A stretch of 64,000 nucleotides of DNA from contig NC_016024.1 in NCBI RefSeq assembly GCF_000226295.1, forward strand, positions 1,285,501 to 1,349,500, written 5' to 3'. The position numbers and the translations under genes are program-made. The notes beneath the pieces are model-generated. The model did not search any database and was not told the DNA's origin. It saw only the letters and a program-made list of their open reading frames with translations. Below are positions 1 to 8,270 of this stretch, piece after piece (positions within the stretch are counted from its first letter, which is position 1; each line of letters opens with the position of its first letter). The stretch is from Chloracidobacterium thermophilum B. Lineage in GTDB: Bacteria; Acidobacteriota; Blastocatellia; Chloracidobacteriales; Chloracidobacteriaceae.

Positions 1-496
1 GTCCGGCATCACAGGCAGTCCCCTGCTGGTGGTGCTCGATCAGGTCGAAGACCCGCACAACCTGGGGGCTGTCATCCGTACGGCGGAGTGTGCCGGCGCG
101 CACGCCGTCATCATCCCGGAACACCATGCCGTCGGGTTGACCGATACGGTTGTCAAAGCCTCCGCCGGCGCGACGGAATACCTGCCGGTCGTGCGGGTCG
201 TCAATCTGGCGACGACTCTCGACAGCCTGCGGCAACGGGACATCTGGATTGTCGGGGTCGAACGGGATGGGGAGCGTCCATACGTCGGCTGGGATTTTAC
301 TCTGCCAACGGCGGTGGTTCTGGGAAGCGAAGGAAAGGGTATCCGGCGGCTGGTGCGCGAGCGGTGTGACCTGGTGGTGTCGTTGCCGCTCTTGGGCAAT
401 ATCACCTCGCTCAACGTATCAGTGGCCGCTGGCGTTGTACTGTATGAAGCCGTCCGGCAGCGCCATCTCCTTTCACTGGCTGGCGGCCAGGCCTGA
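1..496 (+). CDS. rlmB: 23S rRNA (guanosine-2'-O-)-methyltransferase, RlmB/TrmH (SpoU) type, 5' end missing
   Basis: The reading frame is open from base 2, so the gene begins upstream of the window and only the C-terminal SPOUT domain is present. The family transfers a methyl group from S-adenosylmethionine to a ribose 2'-OH of rRNA. All three SpoU motifs are visible: DPHNLGAVIRTAECAGA at the start, the knot motif VVLGSEGKGIRRLV, and SLPLLGNITSLNVSVAAG followed by LYEAVRQR. The spacing and the phrase VVKASAGATEYLPVVRV fit RlmB (G2251) better than tRNA TrmH. It ends at a TGA at 494-496, ten bases before the convergent next gene, with no terminator between them. Exact rRNA position is inferred from family resemblance. 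Confidence 0.88.
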   Translation, partial: SGITGSPLLVVLDQVEDPHNLGAVIRTAECAGAHAVIIPEHHAVGLTDTVVKASAGATEYLPVVRVVNLATTLDSLRQRDIWIVGVERDGERPYVGWDFTLPTAVVLGSEGKGIRRLVRERCDLVVSLPLLGNITSLNVSVAAGVVLYEAVRQRHLLSLAGGQA

Positions 497-505
497 CCGG
501 CGCGA

Positions 506-1885
506 TTACGGCTCCCGTGAGTCGCCACGTCGCAGCCGCCGCCTGCGGCGCAGTTCGTTGACTTCGCCGATGAGTTCGCGGGCTTCCGTCAGGGCTTCGT
601 TCAGTTGTTGGGTGAAAAGCGATGCCTTTTTGGCTGCTGCCGTGAGCGCATCAAGGGTTTGCTGGGTGGCAGCCAGAAGGTGTTTGTGGGTGTCTTCCGG
701 CTCCGAGGTGGCCGCTGGCCCGTCAAACAGGGACCGGAGTTCTTCGCGGTGAAACTCCAGTTCACCCCGGAGGCGATTGTGTTCGGCGCGCAACTGCAAC
801 AGGGCGCGGTGGGCGCGGTGCAGTTCGATACTCAGCCGGGCCCCGGCCTGACTGTACCGGTTGCCTTCCTGTTGGATGAGTTCCCGCAGGTGCGCCAGAC
901 GGCGCAGTTCCGTGATGGGTTGATCGCCGGCGAAAGCCGCAAACTCGCCGCTGATGTCGAGCGGTGGCGGCGCGGTGTCAAGGGTTCTGGCCTCTGCCGT
1001 TTCGGAAACCGGTGGGGGAAGCGTCGCTGGGGTTGAAGGACTGCCTGGTGGTGGGTTCGGAGGACTGGTTGGAGGTGCGCTGCCACCCGCCCCCGTGCCG
1101 GCTTCGAGAATCGCCCGAAAGGCACAAGCTTTGACCTGCTCGGCCACGGGAACAGGGATGCCGGCAGCCGTGGCGAGTTCGTAGGCCGAAGCCGTGCCAA
1201 TGTCCCCCAGGCGGGTAATTCCTGCCGCGTGCAGCCGCTGAAGATTGACTGGATCAATGGTTTTGAAGTACGCCGCAACATCCGAAATGTGAGGTGTGGC
1301 GGCTATGGGGTCTGTCGTGCCTTGGCTTGGTGGTGCTGGTTCATCCGCCAGACTCTGCCGGATGAGACGGCGGAGTTCATTGAAATCACGGGTGAGGTTT
1401 TTGGTGTCGCGCTCGGTGAGGGTCCGTTTGCCCATCCGCACATCGAGCAGGGGGCGCTCAATGCCCTTCAGCACATCGAGAATGTCGTGGTACTGAATTG
1501 TCTCCGAAGCCTTGATGAGCGGGCGCAGCGCTCCAATACAGGCGTCTACCGTCCCCTTGACGACCCGGCTCTGGTCCGAGCCATTGCCGGCGCGGGCGAC
1601 ATAGTCCGCCAAGGTGTAGAGCGACAGTCCGACGGGTTCCAGGAATTCCCACACGATGGAGCCGAACATGCCCTTGAGTTCGGCTTCCGTCCGGCGTTCA
1701 GTAGCAAGCTGGTCTTCGATGGAGGGCGGCGCAAAGGCGCCGGTCGGGTGGATGAGTTCGTCAATGGCCGCCGCAATGTCGTCGTCACTTTCTTCGGGCC
1801 GGTGGGGCTTTTCCCCGACAGGGCTGCCCAAGCTGGGGGTGCGTGTCGTATCCGTGTCAGGTGGGTTGGCATCGCGGTTGGGCAT
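506..1885 (-). CDS. Uncharacterised protein with helix-hairpin-helix-like domain and C-terminal coiled coil
   Basis: A 459-residue cytoplasmic protein I do not recognise as a named family. Residues 1-60 are polar and probably disordered. Residues about 60-185 are helical and rich in charged heptad-like segments. Residues about 205-260 contain a helix-hairpin-helix-like module (RLHAAGITRLGDIGTASAYE, then LATAAGIPVPVAEQVKA), a fold often used for DNA or protein contact. A proline-rich linker (about 265-300) leads to a long C-terminal coiled coil ending in a very basic stretch (NELRRRRRLRRGDSREP). No signal peptide or membrane segment is seen. It lies tail-to-tail with the methyltransferase and upstream of the cyclophilin gene in transcription order by position only. 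Function unknown; a structural or nucleic-acid-associated role is a guess. Confidence 0.7.
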   Translation of the reverse strand: MPNRDANPPDTDTTRTPSLGSPVGEKPHRPEESDDDIAAAIDELIHPTGAFAPPSIEDQLATERRTEAELKGMFGSIVWEFLEPVGLSLYTLADYVARAGNGSDQSRVVKGTVDACIGALRPLIKASETIQYHDILDVLKGIERPLLDVRMGKRTLTERDTKNLTRDFNELRRLIRQSLADEPAPPSQGTTDPIAATPHISDVAAYFKTIDPVNLQRLHAAGITRLGDIGTASAYELATAAGIPVPVAEQVKACAFRAILEAGTGAGGSAPPTSPPNPPPGSPSTPATLPPPVSETAEARTLDTAPPPLDISGEFAAFAGDQPITELRRLAHLRELIQQEGNRYSQAGARLSIELHRAHRALLQLRAEHNRLRGELEFHREELRSLFDGPAATSEPEDTHKHLLAATQQTLDALTAAAKKASLFTQQLNEALTEARELIGEVNELRRRRRLRRGDSREP

Positions 1886-1911
1886 AGACGGTGACGGTAC
1901 TCAGACAGTAC

Positions 1912-2571
1912 TCAAAACTGAGGGGGCGTTGGTGGGTAGTTGCTCCGTGGTTCAAGCGTCACCGAAAGCATCGTGATCTTCTGCTTCGGGCGAGACGTTC
2001 CTTCGACCGTGGGTGCATTGGAAATAATATCCACGACGTTCATTCCCGCAATCACCCGGCCAAAGATACTGTACTGGTTATCCCATTCAGGATGTGCCCG
2101 GCAGCAGATAAAGAACTGGGTCGTCGCGCTGTTTTTGTCATTGGCGACACGTGCGGCCGACACTGTACCCCGCACGTGCTTGAGCGCGCTGAATTCCGCC
2201 GGAATCTTGGGCAGGTCGGGGCGGCCCATACCCCACGTCTCTTCGCTCCCGGTTTTGGAGTTGGGATCACCACCCTGAATCAGGCTGCCCGGCTCGACCC
2301 GGTGGAAGGCCGTCCCATCGTAAAAACCACTGCGGATGAGACCCTGAATCTGGGCTGTATGCTTTGGGGCAATATCGGGAAAGAACTCAAAGACGATATT
2401 GCCAAACTCAGTTTTGATGACCGCCACCGACTGAGCTGCCGATGACCGACAAGCCGTGAGGGGAAAGCTGCCAACCAGCAGCATTCCCATCACCGGGAGG
2501 AAAAAGGTTATGGATCGGGTTACGGAGACAGGAAGGAAAAATTTACGCGGCTTGAGCTGACGATTTCTCAT
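1912..2571 (-). CDS. Peptidyl-prolyl cis-trans isomerase, cyclophilin type, probable lipoprotein
   Basis: A 219-residue cyclophilin that isomerises X-Pro bonds, here placed in the envelope. Catalytic-core motifs are FHRVEPGSLIQGGDP, the substrate-pocket strand TTQFFICCRAHPEWDNQYSI and FGRVIAGMNVVD. The N-terminus has basic residues, a hydrophobic stretch (ITFFLPVMGMLLVGSF) and a lipobox-like PLTAC, so lipidation at that cysteine is likely. I chose the ATG at 2571 because it gives a normal lipoprotein signal; the frame is open further upstream to 2730 but would add 53 basic, proline-rich residues. With this start the gene overlaps the end of the fmdB-like gene by 29 bases, suggesting translational coupling. 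No good ribosome-binding site is visible, so the start is uncertain. Confidence 0.88.
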   Translation of the reverse strand: MRNRQLKPRKFFLPVSVTRSITFFLPVMGMLLVGSFPLTACRSSAAQSVAVIKTEFGNIVFEFFPDIAPKHTAQIQGLIRSGFYDGTAFHRVEPGSLIQGGDPNSKTGSEETWGMGRPDLPKIPAEFSALKHVRGTVSAARVANDKNSATTQFFICCRAHPEWDNQYSIFGRVIAGMNVVDIISNAPTVEGTSRPKQKITMLSVTLEPRSNYPPTPPQF

Positions 2572-2845
2572 CGGAGGCTGAGGCTGCCGTCCCGGTGTCT
2601 GAAGCGGCTTCTGCCTGGCTTCCTTCGCGCCGGGAGGACGTGGAGGTGTTTTCCTGGCGACCCTTGGCGCTGTAGTCCGTAATGTACCAGCCGGAACCTT
2701 TGAACGTAATGGCCGGTGCTGACACGACACGGCTCAGAGCGTCAGCGCCGCAGGTGGAACAGGTAACGAGTGGCGCATCCGAGAACTTCTGGATGACTTC
2801 CACCCGTGCGCCACAGCTTTCACACGCATATTCATACAGAGGCAT
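2543..2845 (-). CDS. FmdB-family zinc-ribbon protein
   Basis: A 100-residue protein beginning MPLYEYACESCGARVEV, with a second knuckle VTCSTCGADALSRVVSAPA. The two CxxC pairs within the first 40 residues and the MPLYEY(A/R)C start are diagnostic of the FmdB putative regulatory/zinc-ribbon family. The C-terminal half is low-complexity (Ser, Ala, Glu) and probably disordered. The molecular role of the family is poorly known; a regulatory or metal-binding function is assumed from the zinc ribbon. It sits directly upstream of the cyclophilin gene and overlaps it, so the two are probably co-transcribed. An AAGGA is present 12 bases before the ATG. Confidence 0.88.
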   Translation of the reverse strand: MPLYEYACESCGARVEVIQKFSDAPLVTCSTCGADALSRVVSAPAITFKGSGWYITDYSAKGRQENTSTSSRREGSQAEAASDTGTAASASDEKSSAQAA

Positions 2846-2947
2846 GGCTTGAACGCTTCCTTGACTTGGAATCTAAAGCTTTTGCCTTCAAAGGTTACGG
2901 AGCCATCCCCAGAGCGGAAAGTATGTTTGGAAACATTTGGGCCAGCG

Positions 2948-3733
2948 TCAGGGTGTTCTTTGAATTTCAACCTGCGCCTCATAGCTCCCACTGTTGTCCG
3001 ACAGGTCGCCTTCATTGACGCCCAAGTACAGCTTGCCGCTGCGTTGCGCCACAAATTCCCGGGCACTGCCGATAAAAATGTAGTCGTCATTGTCATCGCC
3101 GATGACGGCAATGAGTGCCCCGGTGGGGCGTCCCGGCATCAGTTTCTCCGGGTCATCCTCGGCGATGCCGGCCGGAGTGGACTGGCGGCGGTTATCAAGC
3201 CGGATCGAGCCACGGGCTGAGATGCGCACCCGGTCGCCACGGCGCACGTCGAGCTGGGTATAGGTCCAGTCATCGCGGGCGATGACCTGTACTGTCCGGG
3301 TCAGTGTTGGGCTGCCAGTTCCGCTGCCGGTGCTGCCGCCCGTTGCTGGGGGACGGGTTGCCGGGGGCGTTGTCGGGCTGGAAGGTCCCGAAGCCGAGCC
3401 GGATGAGGGGGGCGTCGTGCGGGGTGGGGGCGTACTGCTGGCGGGTGGGCGCGTGTCTGGTGGGTTTGTGCTACCGGTGCTGCCGCCGTAGCCGGGGGGC
3501 AGCGGGCGTCCGTCAAACTCGACGCTTTCAATATCCTCAAGGGCAATGGTGGCCTGGGTTTCGGGCGAAGACCGTTCGTACACGATGATGAACCGCCGGT
3601 TTTCATAGCGGACGATCTTGCCGACAACCGTCTGTCCGTTTTTGAGGCGGATGGTGTCGGCCTGTGCCGAAGCTACCGGCCAGATGACAAGGCCGCCCAG
3701 GAGCGCAAGTGCAAGCAGAGGTTGGTGGTTCAT
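2948..3733 (-). CDS. Secreted protein with C-terminal PA-IL lectin-like beta-sandwich
   Basis: 261 residues with an N-terminal signal peptide (LLALALLGGLVIWPVASAQA). Residues about 26-75 form a small beta domain (TIRLKNGQTVVGKIVRYENR, followed by FIIVYERSS) resembling the short KOW-like module of Gram-negative exported proteins. Residues 80-145 are a Pro/Thr/Ser-rich linker. The C-terminal 110 residues read as a LecA/PA-IL-like beta-sandwich: RRGDRVRISARGSIRL, GALIAVIGDD, YIFIGSAREF, SGKLYLGVNEGDLSDNSGSY. Galactose or calcium binding known for LecA is not assured because ligand residues vary. It precedes a VWA gene on the same strand. It is likely periplasmic or outer-surface; the specific job is unknown. 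Confidence 0.75.
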   Translation of the reverse strand: MNHQPLLALALLGGLVIWPVASAQADTIRLKNGQTVVGKIVRYENRRFIIVYERSSPETQATIALEDIESVEFDGRPLPPGYGGSTGSTNPPDTRPPASSTPPPRTTPPSSGSASGPSSPTTPPATRPPATGGSTGSGTGSPTLTRTVQVIARDDWTYTQLDVRRGDRVRISARGSIRLDNRRQSTPAGIAEDDPEKLMPGRPTGALIAVIGDDNDDYIFIGSAREFVAQRSGKLYLGVNEGDLSDNSGSYEAQVEIQRTP

Positions 3734-3816
3734 GAGGGTTCACCCAACTGGCATGGAGTCGCGCCCTTGATGCACCAGACAGATGCCATCAGGCGGTTCT
3801 GGTGCTGTCCCGGCGG

Positions 3817-4803
3817 TTATTTCACTTCCGTTGCCAGCGCACCCGGAAAATAGCCCCGCCGGGTGAGAACGCGCGCATCCCGGTGCTTGGGAATGCGCAC
3901 TTCAATTTCCCGGAAGTGTTTGGTGTTTCTGTTTTCGTTTGGTTCATAGACGAGGAAATACTGGTTGCGCAAGTAATCTTTGGCTAGGTCAAAAGCCCGT
4001 TTGGTCTGTTTGGTATCGCTGGGGAAAAAGACATCCCCTCCGGTTTCCTTGCACAGGCGCTTGAGGTTGCGGTCGTCCATGTTGAAGTAGGGGTTGCCTT
4101 CAACGCGAAACACGCCGCCGCCCTTGGTACTGATGGCATAGATGGTCACTTCCGCCCGCTGGGCAATGGCAATGGCTTCGTCCAGGGTTGTGCTGCTGGC
4201 CGTATCGCCGCCATCGGTGACGAGCAGGATGGCGCGCCGCCGTGTGCTGGCCAAAGGCATGTGCTCCAGGCAAACCTTTTTGATGGTGTCGTAAAGTGCT
4301 GTCCGACCGTTGGCGGTCGTAACGCTGTTGACGACCCGGGCCAGTTGCTGGAAGTCGTTGGTAAAGCCGGACCGAATCCGTGGCTCATCATCAAAGGTGA
4401 CAAACGAAGCCTGGTCGCGGCGGTTGTCCAGCAGCTTGCTCAGGAATTCCGTGATGGCTTCGCGCTCAAAGGCCAGGCGGTAACGCACGCTTGTGCTGGT
4501 GTCCATGAGAATGGCCACGTTGAGTGGGAGTCCGTCCCGGCGCTGGAAGGCAATAATGGGTTGCCGACGCTTGTTTTCAAACACTTCAAAGTCAGACTGC
4601 CCCAGGTTGGGAATGAAGCGCCCCTGCCGGTCAATGACCGTCACTGGCAGGGAGACGTTGACCACGTCGAGGGTAAACTCTTCCCCACCGGTGGCCGCCG
4701 TCGGCTGAGGAAGGCTCTGGGCCGTCACGCCAGCCTGGTGTGACGCGCAGAGCAGTCCGCCCAGAAAGCCAAAGCAGCAGAGTATGAACAAAAACTGGCG
4801 CAT
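3817..4803 (-). CDS. Secreted VWA-domain protein, acidobacterial type (copy 1)
   Basis: A 328-residue exported protein. The ATG at 4803 follows GAGG with a 6-base spacer and is followed by a signal peptide (FLFILCCFGFLGGLLCASH), so I prefer it to the longer open frame up to 4926. An N-terminal beta domain (VVNVSLPVTVIDRQGRFI, then DFEVFENKRRQPI) precedes a VWA domain with an intact metal-ion-dependent adhesion site (LMDTSTSVR, later VTDGGDT). This architecture is repeated in the proteins at 34317 and 62206 and matches the VWFA-related family expanded in Acidobacteriota. The domain usually mediates metal-dependent protein contacts; partner unknown. It ends QYFLVYEPNENRNTKHFREI and RRGYFPG, also conserved in the paralogues. 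Confidence 0.85.
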   Translation of the reverse strand: MRQFLFILCCFGFLGGLLCASHQAGVTAQSLPQPTAATGGEEFTLDVVNVSLPVTVIDRQGRFIPNLGQSDFEVFENKRRQPIIAFQRRDGLPLNVAILMDTSTSVRYRLAFEREAITEFLSKLLDNRRDQASFVTFDDEPRIRSGFTNDFQQLARVVNSVTTANGRTALYDTIKKVCLEHMPLASTRRRAILLVTDGGDTASSTTLDEAIAIAQRAEVTIYAISTKGGGVFRVEGNPYFNMDDRNLKRLCKETGGDVFFPSDTKQTKRAFDLAKDYLRNQYFLVYEPNENRNTKHFREIEVRIPKHRDARVLTRRGYFPGALATEVK

Positions 4804-5286
4804 CAGTACCTCATAACAAAACCGCCGCGATGGAGGGATGCAGCGGGGAGTTGCCCGGAGGGCCGGCGGGCTAACCATAACACGCGGCAAAGTCGTTCTG
4901 AGAAGCCTCGCACCCAGGAAATCCATCGGCGGACAGGCGAAACAGCCCGGACAGAAGCCGGAACGGTGTGTCCTTGGTTGGCAAAACCAACTGGCAGGTT
5001 GCTTGCTGCGGGCGGCGTTCCTGAAGAACCGGGCCGTTGCATCCGTCCGCCTTCCCGGAGCGGCCTGCGCTGTTTCCCGACTTGAGCCGGGATTTTCCAG
5101 GCGTGGAGAATTTTCGCCTTAACCGGCTTGTGCAGCGCTCAAAACCAAAGCACAATCACGACCGTTGAGTCACCAGTTTCCTCGATACACCTGGTCGTTT
5201 GACGGTCAATCCCGGCTCAAGTCACAGACATTCGACTTTGGTCTTGCGCCCTCGGCATTTTTCGTAGGCTGCTTTTGGGTACTTCC
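4804..5286. other. Divergent non-coding region
   Basis: About 480 bases between two divergently transcribed genes with no convincing gene: short frames on both strands lack family motifs and start signals. It must hold both promoters. A hairpin (GTTGG 4977-4981, loop CAAAA, CCAAC 4987-4991) is present. A TTGACG at 5199-5204 looks like a -35 box for the plus-strand gene but has no good -10 at normal spacing. I recognise no riboswitch consensus. Confidence 0.4.
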
Positions 5287-7170
5287 ATGAAGGGCACGCT
5301 TTCACTTATCAACTTCGCCGACATTATCCGTGACTTACATCTGACACGGCGGACGGGCCTGCTGCGCCTGACCCGCGACCGTGAGCTGCGCGCCGTCTTT
5401 GTGGAGCAGGGTGATCTGGTGTTTGCCCTCTCCAATCTGCCGCACGAACGGCTTGGCGACTTTCTGCTGGCGCGCGACCTCATCACCCGCGAGCAGTATG
5501 AAGCGGCCGTCCAGAAGCCCAATGCCAAACAGCGCTTTGGGCAGGTGCTGGTCGAAATGGGCGTCATGTCCCGTGAGGCCGTGGAGACCCATGCGCGCCA
5601 GCACCTCACCGAAATCATCCTGGCCGCCTTCGAGTGGGAGCGTGGCGAGTTTGTCTTCGAGGAGGGCACGCGCGCAGCCCACGATGTCAAGCTCAATTTG
5701 CTGACTCCCAATCTCATCCTGATGGGCGTCCGCCGTATGACCAATGATGAGGCCGTACGGCGCGCGCTTGGGCCAACCACGCAGTTCATTGAGTTGTCGC
5801 CCGATGCCATAACCCAGCTTCAGCGCGCAACGCTCGATGGTACGGAAGGCTTTGTCCTGTCACGGATAACCGGACGGATGACAATTGACGAGCTGGTGCT
5901 GATCAGTGGCGTCCCGGAGGCAACCATCCTGCGGGTCGTGTATGGCCTGCTGTGTGCCGGTATTCTCGTGGGAAGTCATCCCCGCCCAACCATGGCCAAT
6001 CCCCAACCGGCAGCTCCGGCTGCGCCGCCACCAGCAACACCGCAGCCCGTGGCGACACCGCCCACCCCGCACAGCATCCCGGAGCCGGAAGCTGTCAAGC
6101 CTGATGAAGCCCGCTTCGAGCTTCAGATGTTTCGTGAGTTTCTGTCCCTCAAAACCACGACCTACTACGACATGCTCAACGTGGGGCCGACGGCGAGTGA
6201 TTCCGAAATCAAGCGTTCGTACTACCAGATGGCGAAAAAGTACCATCCCGACCGCTACCGGCCGTTGGGGATGCCGGATGTCCTGGAAAGCGCCGAATGG
6301 ATTTTTGCCCGCATCAGTGAAGCCTACGAAAAGCTGCGCGACCCGGATGTCCGGCGACGGTATGATGAGTTCATTGGGTTGATTCCAGAAAATACGGTAC
6401 AGACCGAAGCCAAAGTCGCTTCGGTCACAGCGCCCAGTCCGCCCTCCGCGCCACCGGTCAGTAAACCCGCGGTCGGCACCCAGACAGGGCAGATACCCAC
6501 GCCGCCAATCCCACCGGTCGGCGCTGGCACAACTGGCTCACTCGCCTCTTCCACACAACCTGTTGGCAGCCGAACCGGGTCTTCCAGCCAGGGGTTGGGA
6601 CGGCAGACCGGGGCGGCAACCACCGGCTCTGTGTCGGCGCCAGCCGAGACGGCGGCTGAAACGGCTGCGCGAAGCTATGAGATGGCCTGTGCGGCTATTG
6701 AGCGCAAGGATTTCATTACAGCCATAACCTACCTGCGCGAAGCCGTGCGCCTGGCACCGGAGGTCATCCGCTATCGCTCGCGCCTGGCGTCGCTGTGTAT
6801 GCAGAATCCGAAGCTGCGCAAGGAAGCCGAAGATCAGCTTCTGGCTATCCTCAAAATTGATGGGACTTACGTGGACGCGCACCTGGCACTGGGGCACATG
6901 TACCATCAGGCCGGCATGGAAAAGTCGGCGCGCAAGCAGTTTGAGGCGGCGTTGGCCATCCAGCCGGACAATGCGGTGGCCAAACAGATGTTGTCTCTGC
7001 TGAAGTCAGAAACCGAAGCCAAAGCCGCGCCGGTGCCTCCCAAACTGCCCACCAAGCCGCAGACACCAGCGGCGAAGTCCCCGGCAAAGACGGAAAAACC
7101 CGAAGAACCCAAGAAAAGTCTGCTACAGCAGGATGTCGGTGAGCTGTTTGGCAAGCTCTTCAAGCGTTGA
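5287..7170 (+). CDS. DUF4388 (PATAN)-DnaJ-TPR protein
   Basis: 627 residues with three modules. Residues 1 to about 125 are a DUF4388/PATAN-type adaptor domain (MKGTLSLINFADIIRDLHLT, RRTGLLRLTRD, AVFVEQGDLVFALSN), followed by a second segment with FGQVLVEMGVMSREAV. Residues about 200-275 are Pro/Ala-rich. Residues about 290-360 are a J domain (YYDMLNVGPTASDSEIKRSY, with the HPD tripeptide at about 320-322), which stimulates Hsp70 ATPase. A second disordered linker leads to TPR helices from about 460 to 580 and a charged tail. No signal peptide or membrane segment is seen. The combination suggests an adaptor that brings DnaK to a signalling or motility complex; this is inference. The ATG at 5287 starts with the family consensus; a TTG at 5275 is also in frame. 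Confidence 0.85.
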   Translation: MKGTLSLINFADIIRDLHLTRRTGLLRLTRDRELRAVFVEQGDLVFALSNLPHERLGDFLLARDLITREQYEAAVQKPNAKQRFGQVLVEMGVMSREAVETHARQHLTEIILAAFEWERGEFVFEEGTRAAHDVKLNLLTPNLILMGVRRMTNDEAVRRALGPTTQFIELSPDAITQLQRATLDGTEGFVLSRITGRMTIDELVLISGVPEATILRVVYGLLCAGILVGSHPRPTMANPQPAAPAAPPPATPQPVATPPTPHSIPEPEAVKPDEARFELQMFREFLSLKTTTYYDMLNVGPTASDSEIKRSYYQMAKKYHPDRYRPLGMPDVLESAEWIFARISEAYEKLRDPDVRRRYDEFIGLIPENTVQTEAKVASVTAPSPPSAPPVSKPAVGTQTGQIPTPPIPPVGAGTTGSLASSTQPVGSRTGSSSQGLGRQTGAATTGSVSAPAETAAETAARSYEMACAAIERKDFITAITYLREAVRLAPEVIRYRSRLASLCMQNPKLRKEAEDQLLAILKIDGTYVDAHLALGHMYHQAGMEKSARKQFEAALAIQPDNAVAKQMLSLLKSETEAKAAPVPPKLPTKPQTPAAKSPAKTEKPEEPKKSLLQQDVGELFGKLFKR

Positions 7171-7182
7171 GCAGGTGGTGCC

Positions 7183-8169
7183 ATGAAAGCCATGCTCCTG
7201 GCCGCCGGGTTCGGGACACGGCTTTTCCCACTCACGCTGGACCGTCCCAAACCGGCCCTCCCCGTACTGGGCCGCCCGCTCATTGCCTATGGCGTGGACT
7301 ACCTCACCCGCTTTGGCTGCCGTGACCTCGTGGTAAATCTGCACTACCGGGGGGAAGCCATTGTGGCCGTCCTGGGGGATGGTGCGTCCTTTGGATGCCG
7401 CATTGCCTACAGCCACGAGTCGGATGAGATTCTGGGGACGGGCGGTGCGCTCGACCACGCCAGGCCGCTCCTCAATCCAACGGAAACCTTTGTGGTCATG
7501 AACGGCAAGCTCATCACCACGATTGATCTTCAGGCGGCGCTGGCGACGCACCGCCGCCAGCAGGCACTGGCAACATTGATTCTCAAGCCAAACCGGCGGC
7601 GGGAGCGGTTCAGTGTGGTCGAAGTGGATAACACAGGAGCCATCCGGGGCTTTGCGCCGCCGCCAGATGCCGCTGTGCCTGATCCGCCGCCGTTGTTTTT
7701 CACGGGCATTCAGATTCTGGAACCGGAGATTTTTGACTACATCCCACGCGCCCGGTTCTCACACACAACAACCGACGTTTATCCCCGCGCCATTGCTGAT
7801 GGGCAGCGCGTTGTTGCCCACGTGGCAGGGCCGGATGAAGACTGGTACGAGTTCAGCACTCTGGAGCGATACCTTGACCTGTCCTGTCAACTGGCAGGCC
7901 ATCCGCAGGCGGTCATTCGCGGCCAGAATTGCCAGGTGGCGGCTGATGCCCGTCTGGTGCGCACCATTCTCTGGAACCACGTCACCATCGGCGCTAAGGT
8001 GGAGTTGCACGAAGTCATCGTCGGAGACGGTGTGACCATCCCGGAAGCAACGACACTGTCGCGGGCCGCTGTCGTGCGGGCCGATCGGCTGGAGGTGTCG
8101 GAACGGGCGCGCGCCATTGCCGAGGGCAGGGGAAGGCAGGTTGGGGAAAACTTCATTGTCCATTTTTGA
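7183..8169 (+). CDS. Sugar-1-phosphate nucleotidyltransferase (NDP-mannose/glucose pyrophosphorylase family)
   Basis: 328 residues. The N-terminal nucleotidyltransferase fold begins MKAMLLAAGFGTRLFPLTLD and RPKPALPVLGRPLI, with the signature G-x-G-T-R and the catalytic lysine in RPKP. SHESDEILGTGGALDHA and VMNGKL follow the family pattern. From about residue 240 a short left-handed beta-helix-like tail (ILWNHVTIGAKVELHEVIVG, DGVTIPEATTLSRAAVV) is present. It makes NDP-sugars from a sugar-1-phosphate and an NTP for polysaccharide or LPS synthesis. The substrate (mannose, glucose or a heptose) cannot be told by eye. The VMNGKL motif carries Lys where many relatives have Asp (NGD), an unusual change near the metal site. 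It follows the PATAN-DnaJ gene by 12 bases and is probably co-transcribed with it. Confidence 0.87.
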   Translation: MKAMLLAAGFGTRLFPLTLDRPKPALPVLGRPLIAYGVDYLTRFGCRDLVVNLHYRGEAIVAVLGDGASFGCRIAYSHESDEILGTGGALDHARPLLNPTETFVVMNGKLITTIDLQAALATHRRQQALATLILKPNRRRERFSVVEVDNTGAIRGFAPPPDAAVPDPPPLFFTGIQILEPEIFDYIPRARFSHTTTDVYPRAIADGQRVVAHVAGPDEDWYEFSTLERYLDLSCQLAGHPQAVIRGQNCQVAADARLVRTILWNHVTIGAKVELHEVIVGDGVTIPEATTLSRAAVVRADRLEVSERARAIAEGRGRQVGENFIVHF

Positions 8170-8270
8170 TGTTCGTCCAGGTTCTGAGGTATTCCAGATT
8201 CTGATGGTCAACGTGAGCCGGGTTTTCACCGGCGTCTGTGGCCAGGTTCGATGTGTGCGGTGAATGCGTC

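Noticed and set aside
4804-5286. Small genes in the gap (frames of 60-95 codons on both strands).
   Set aside because: They overlap each other, have no ribosome-binding sites and no family-like residues.
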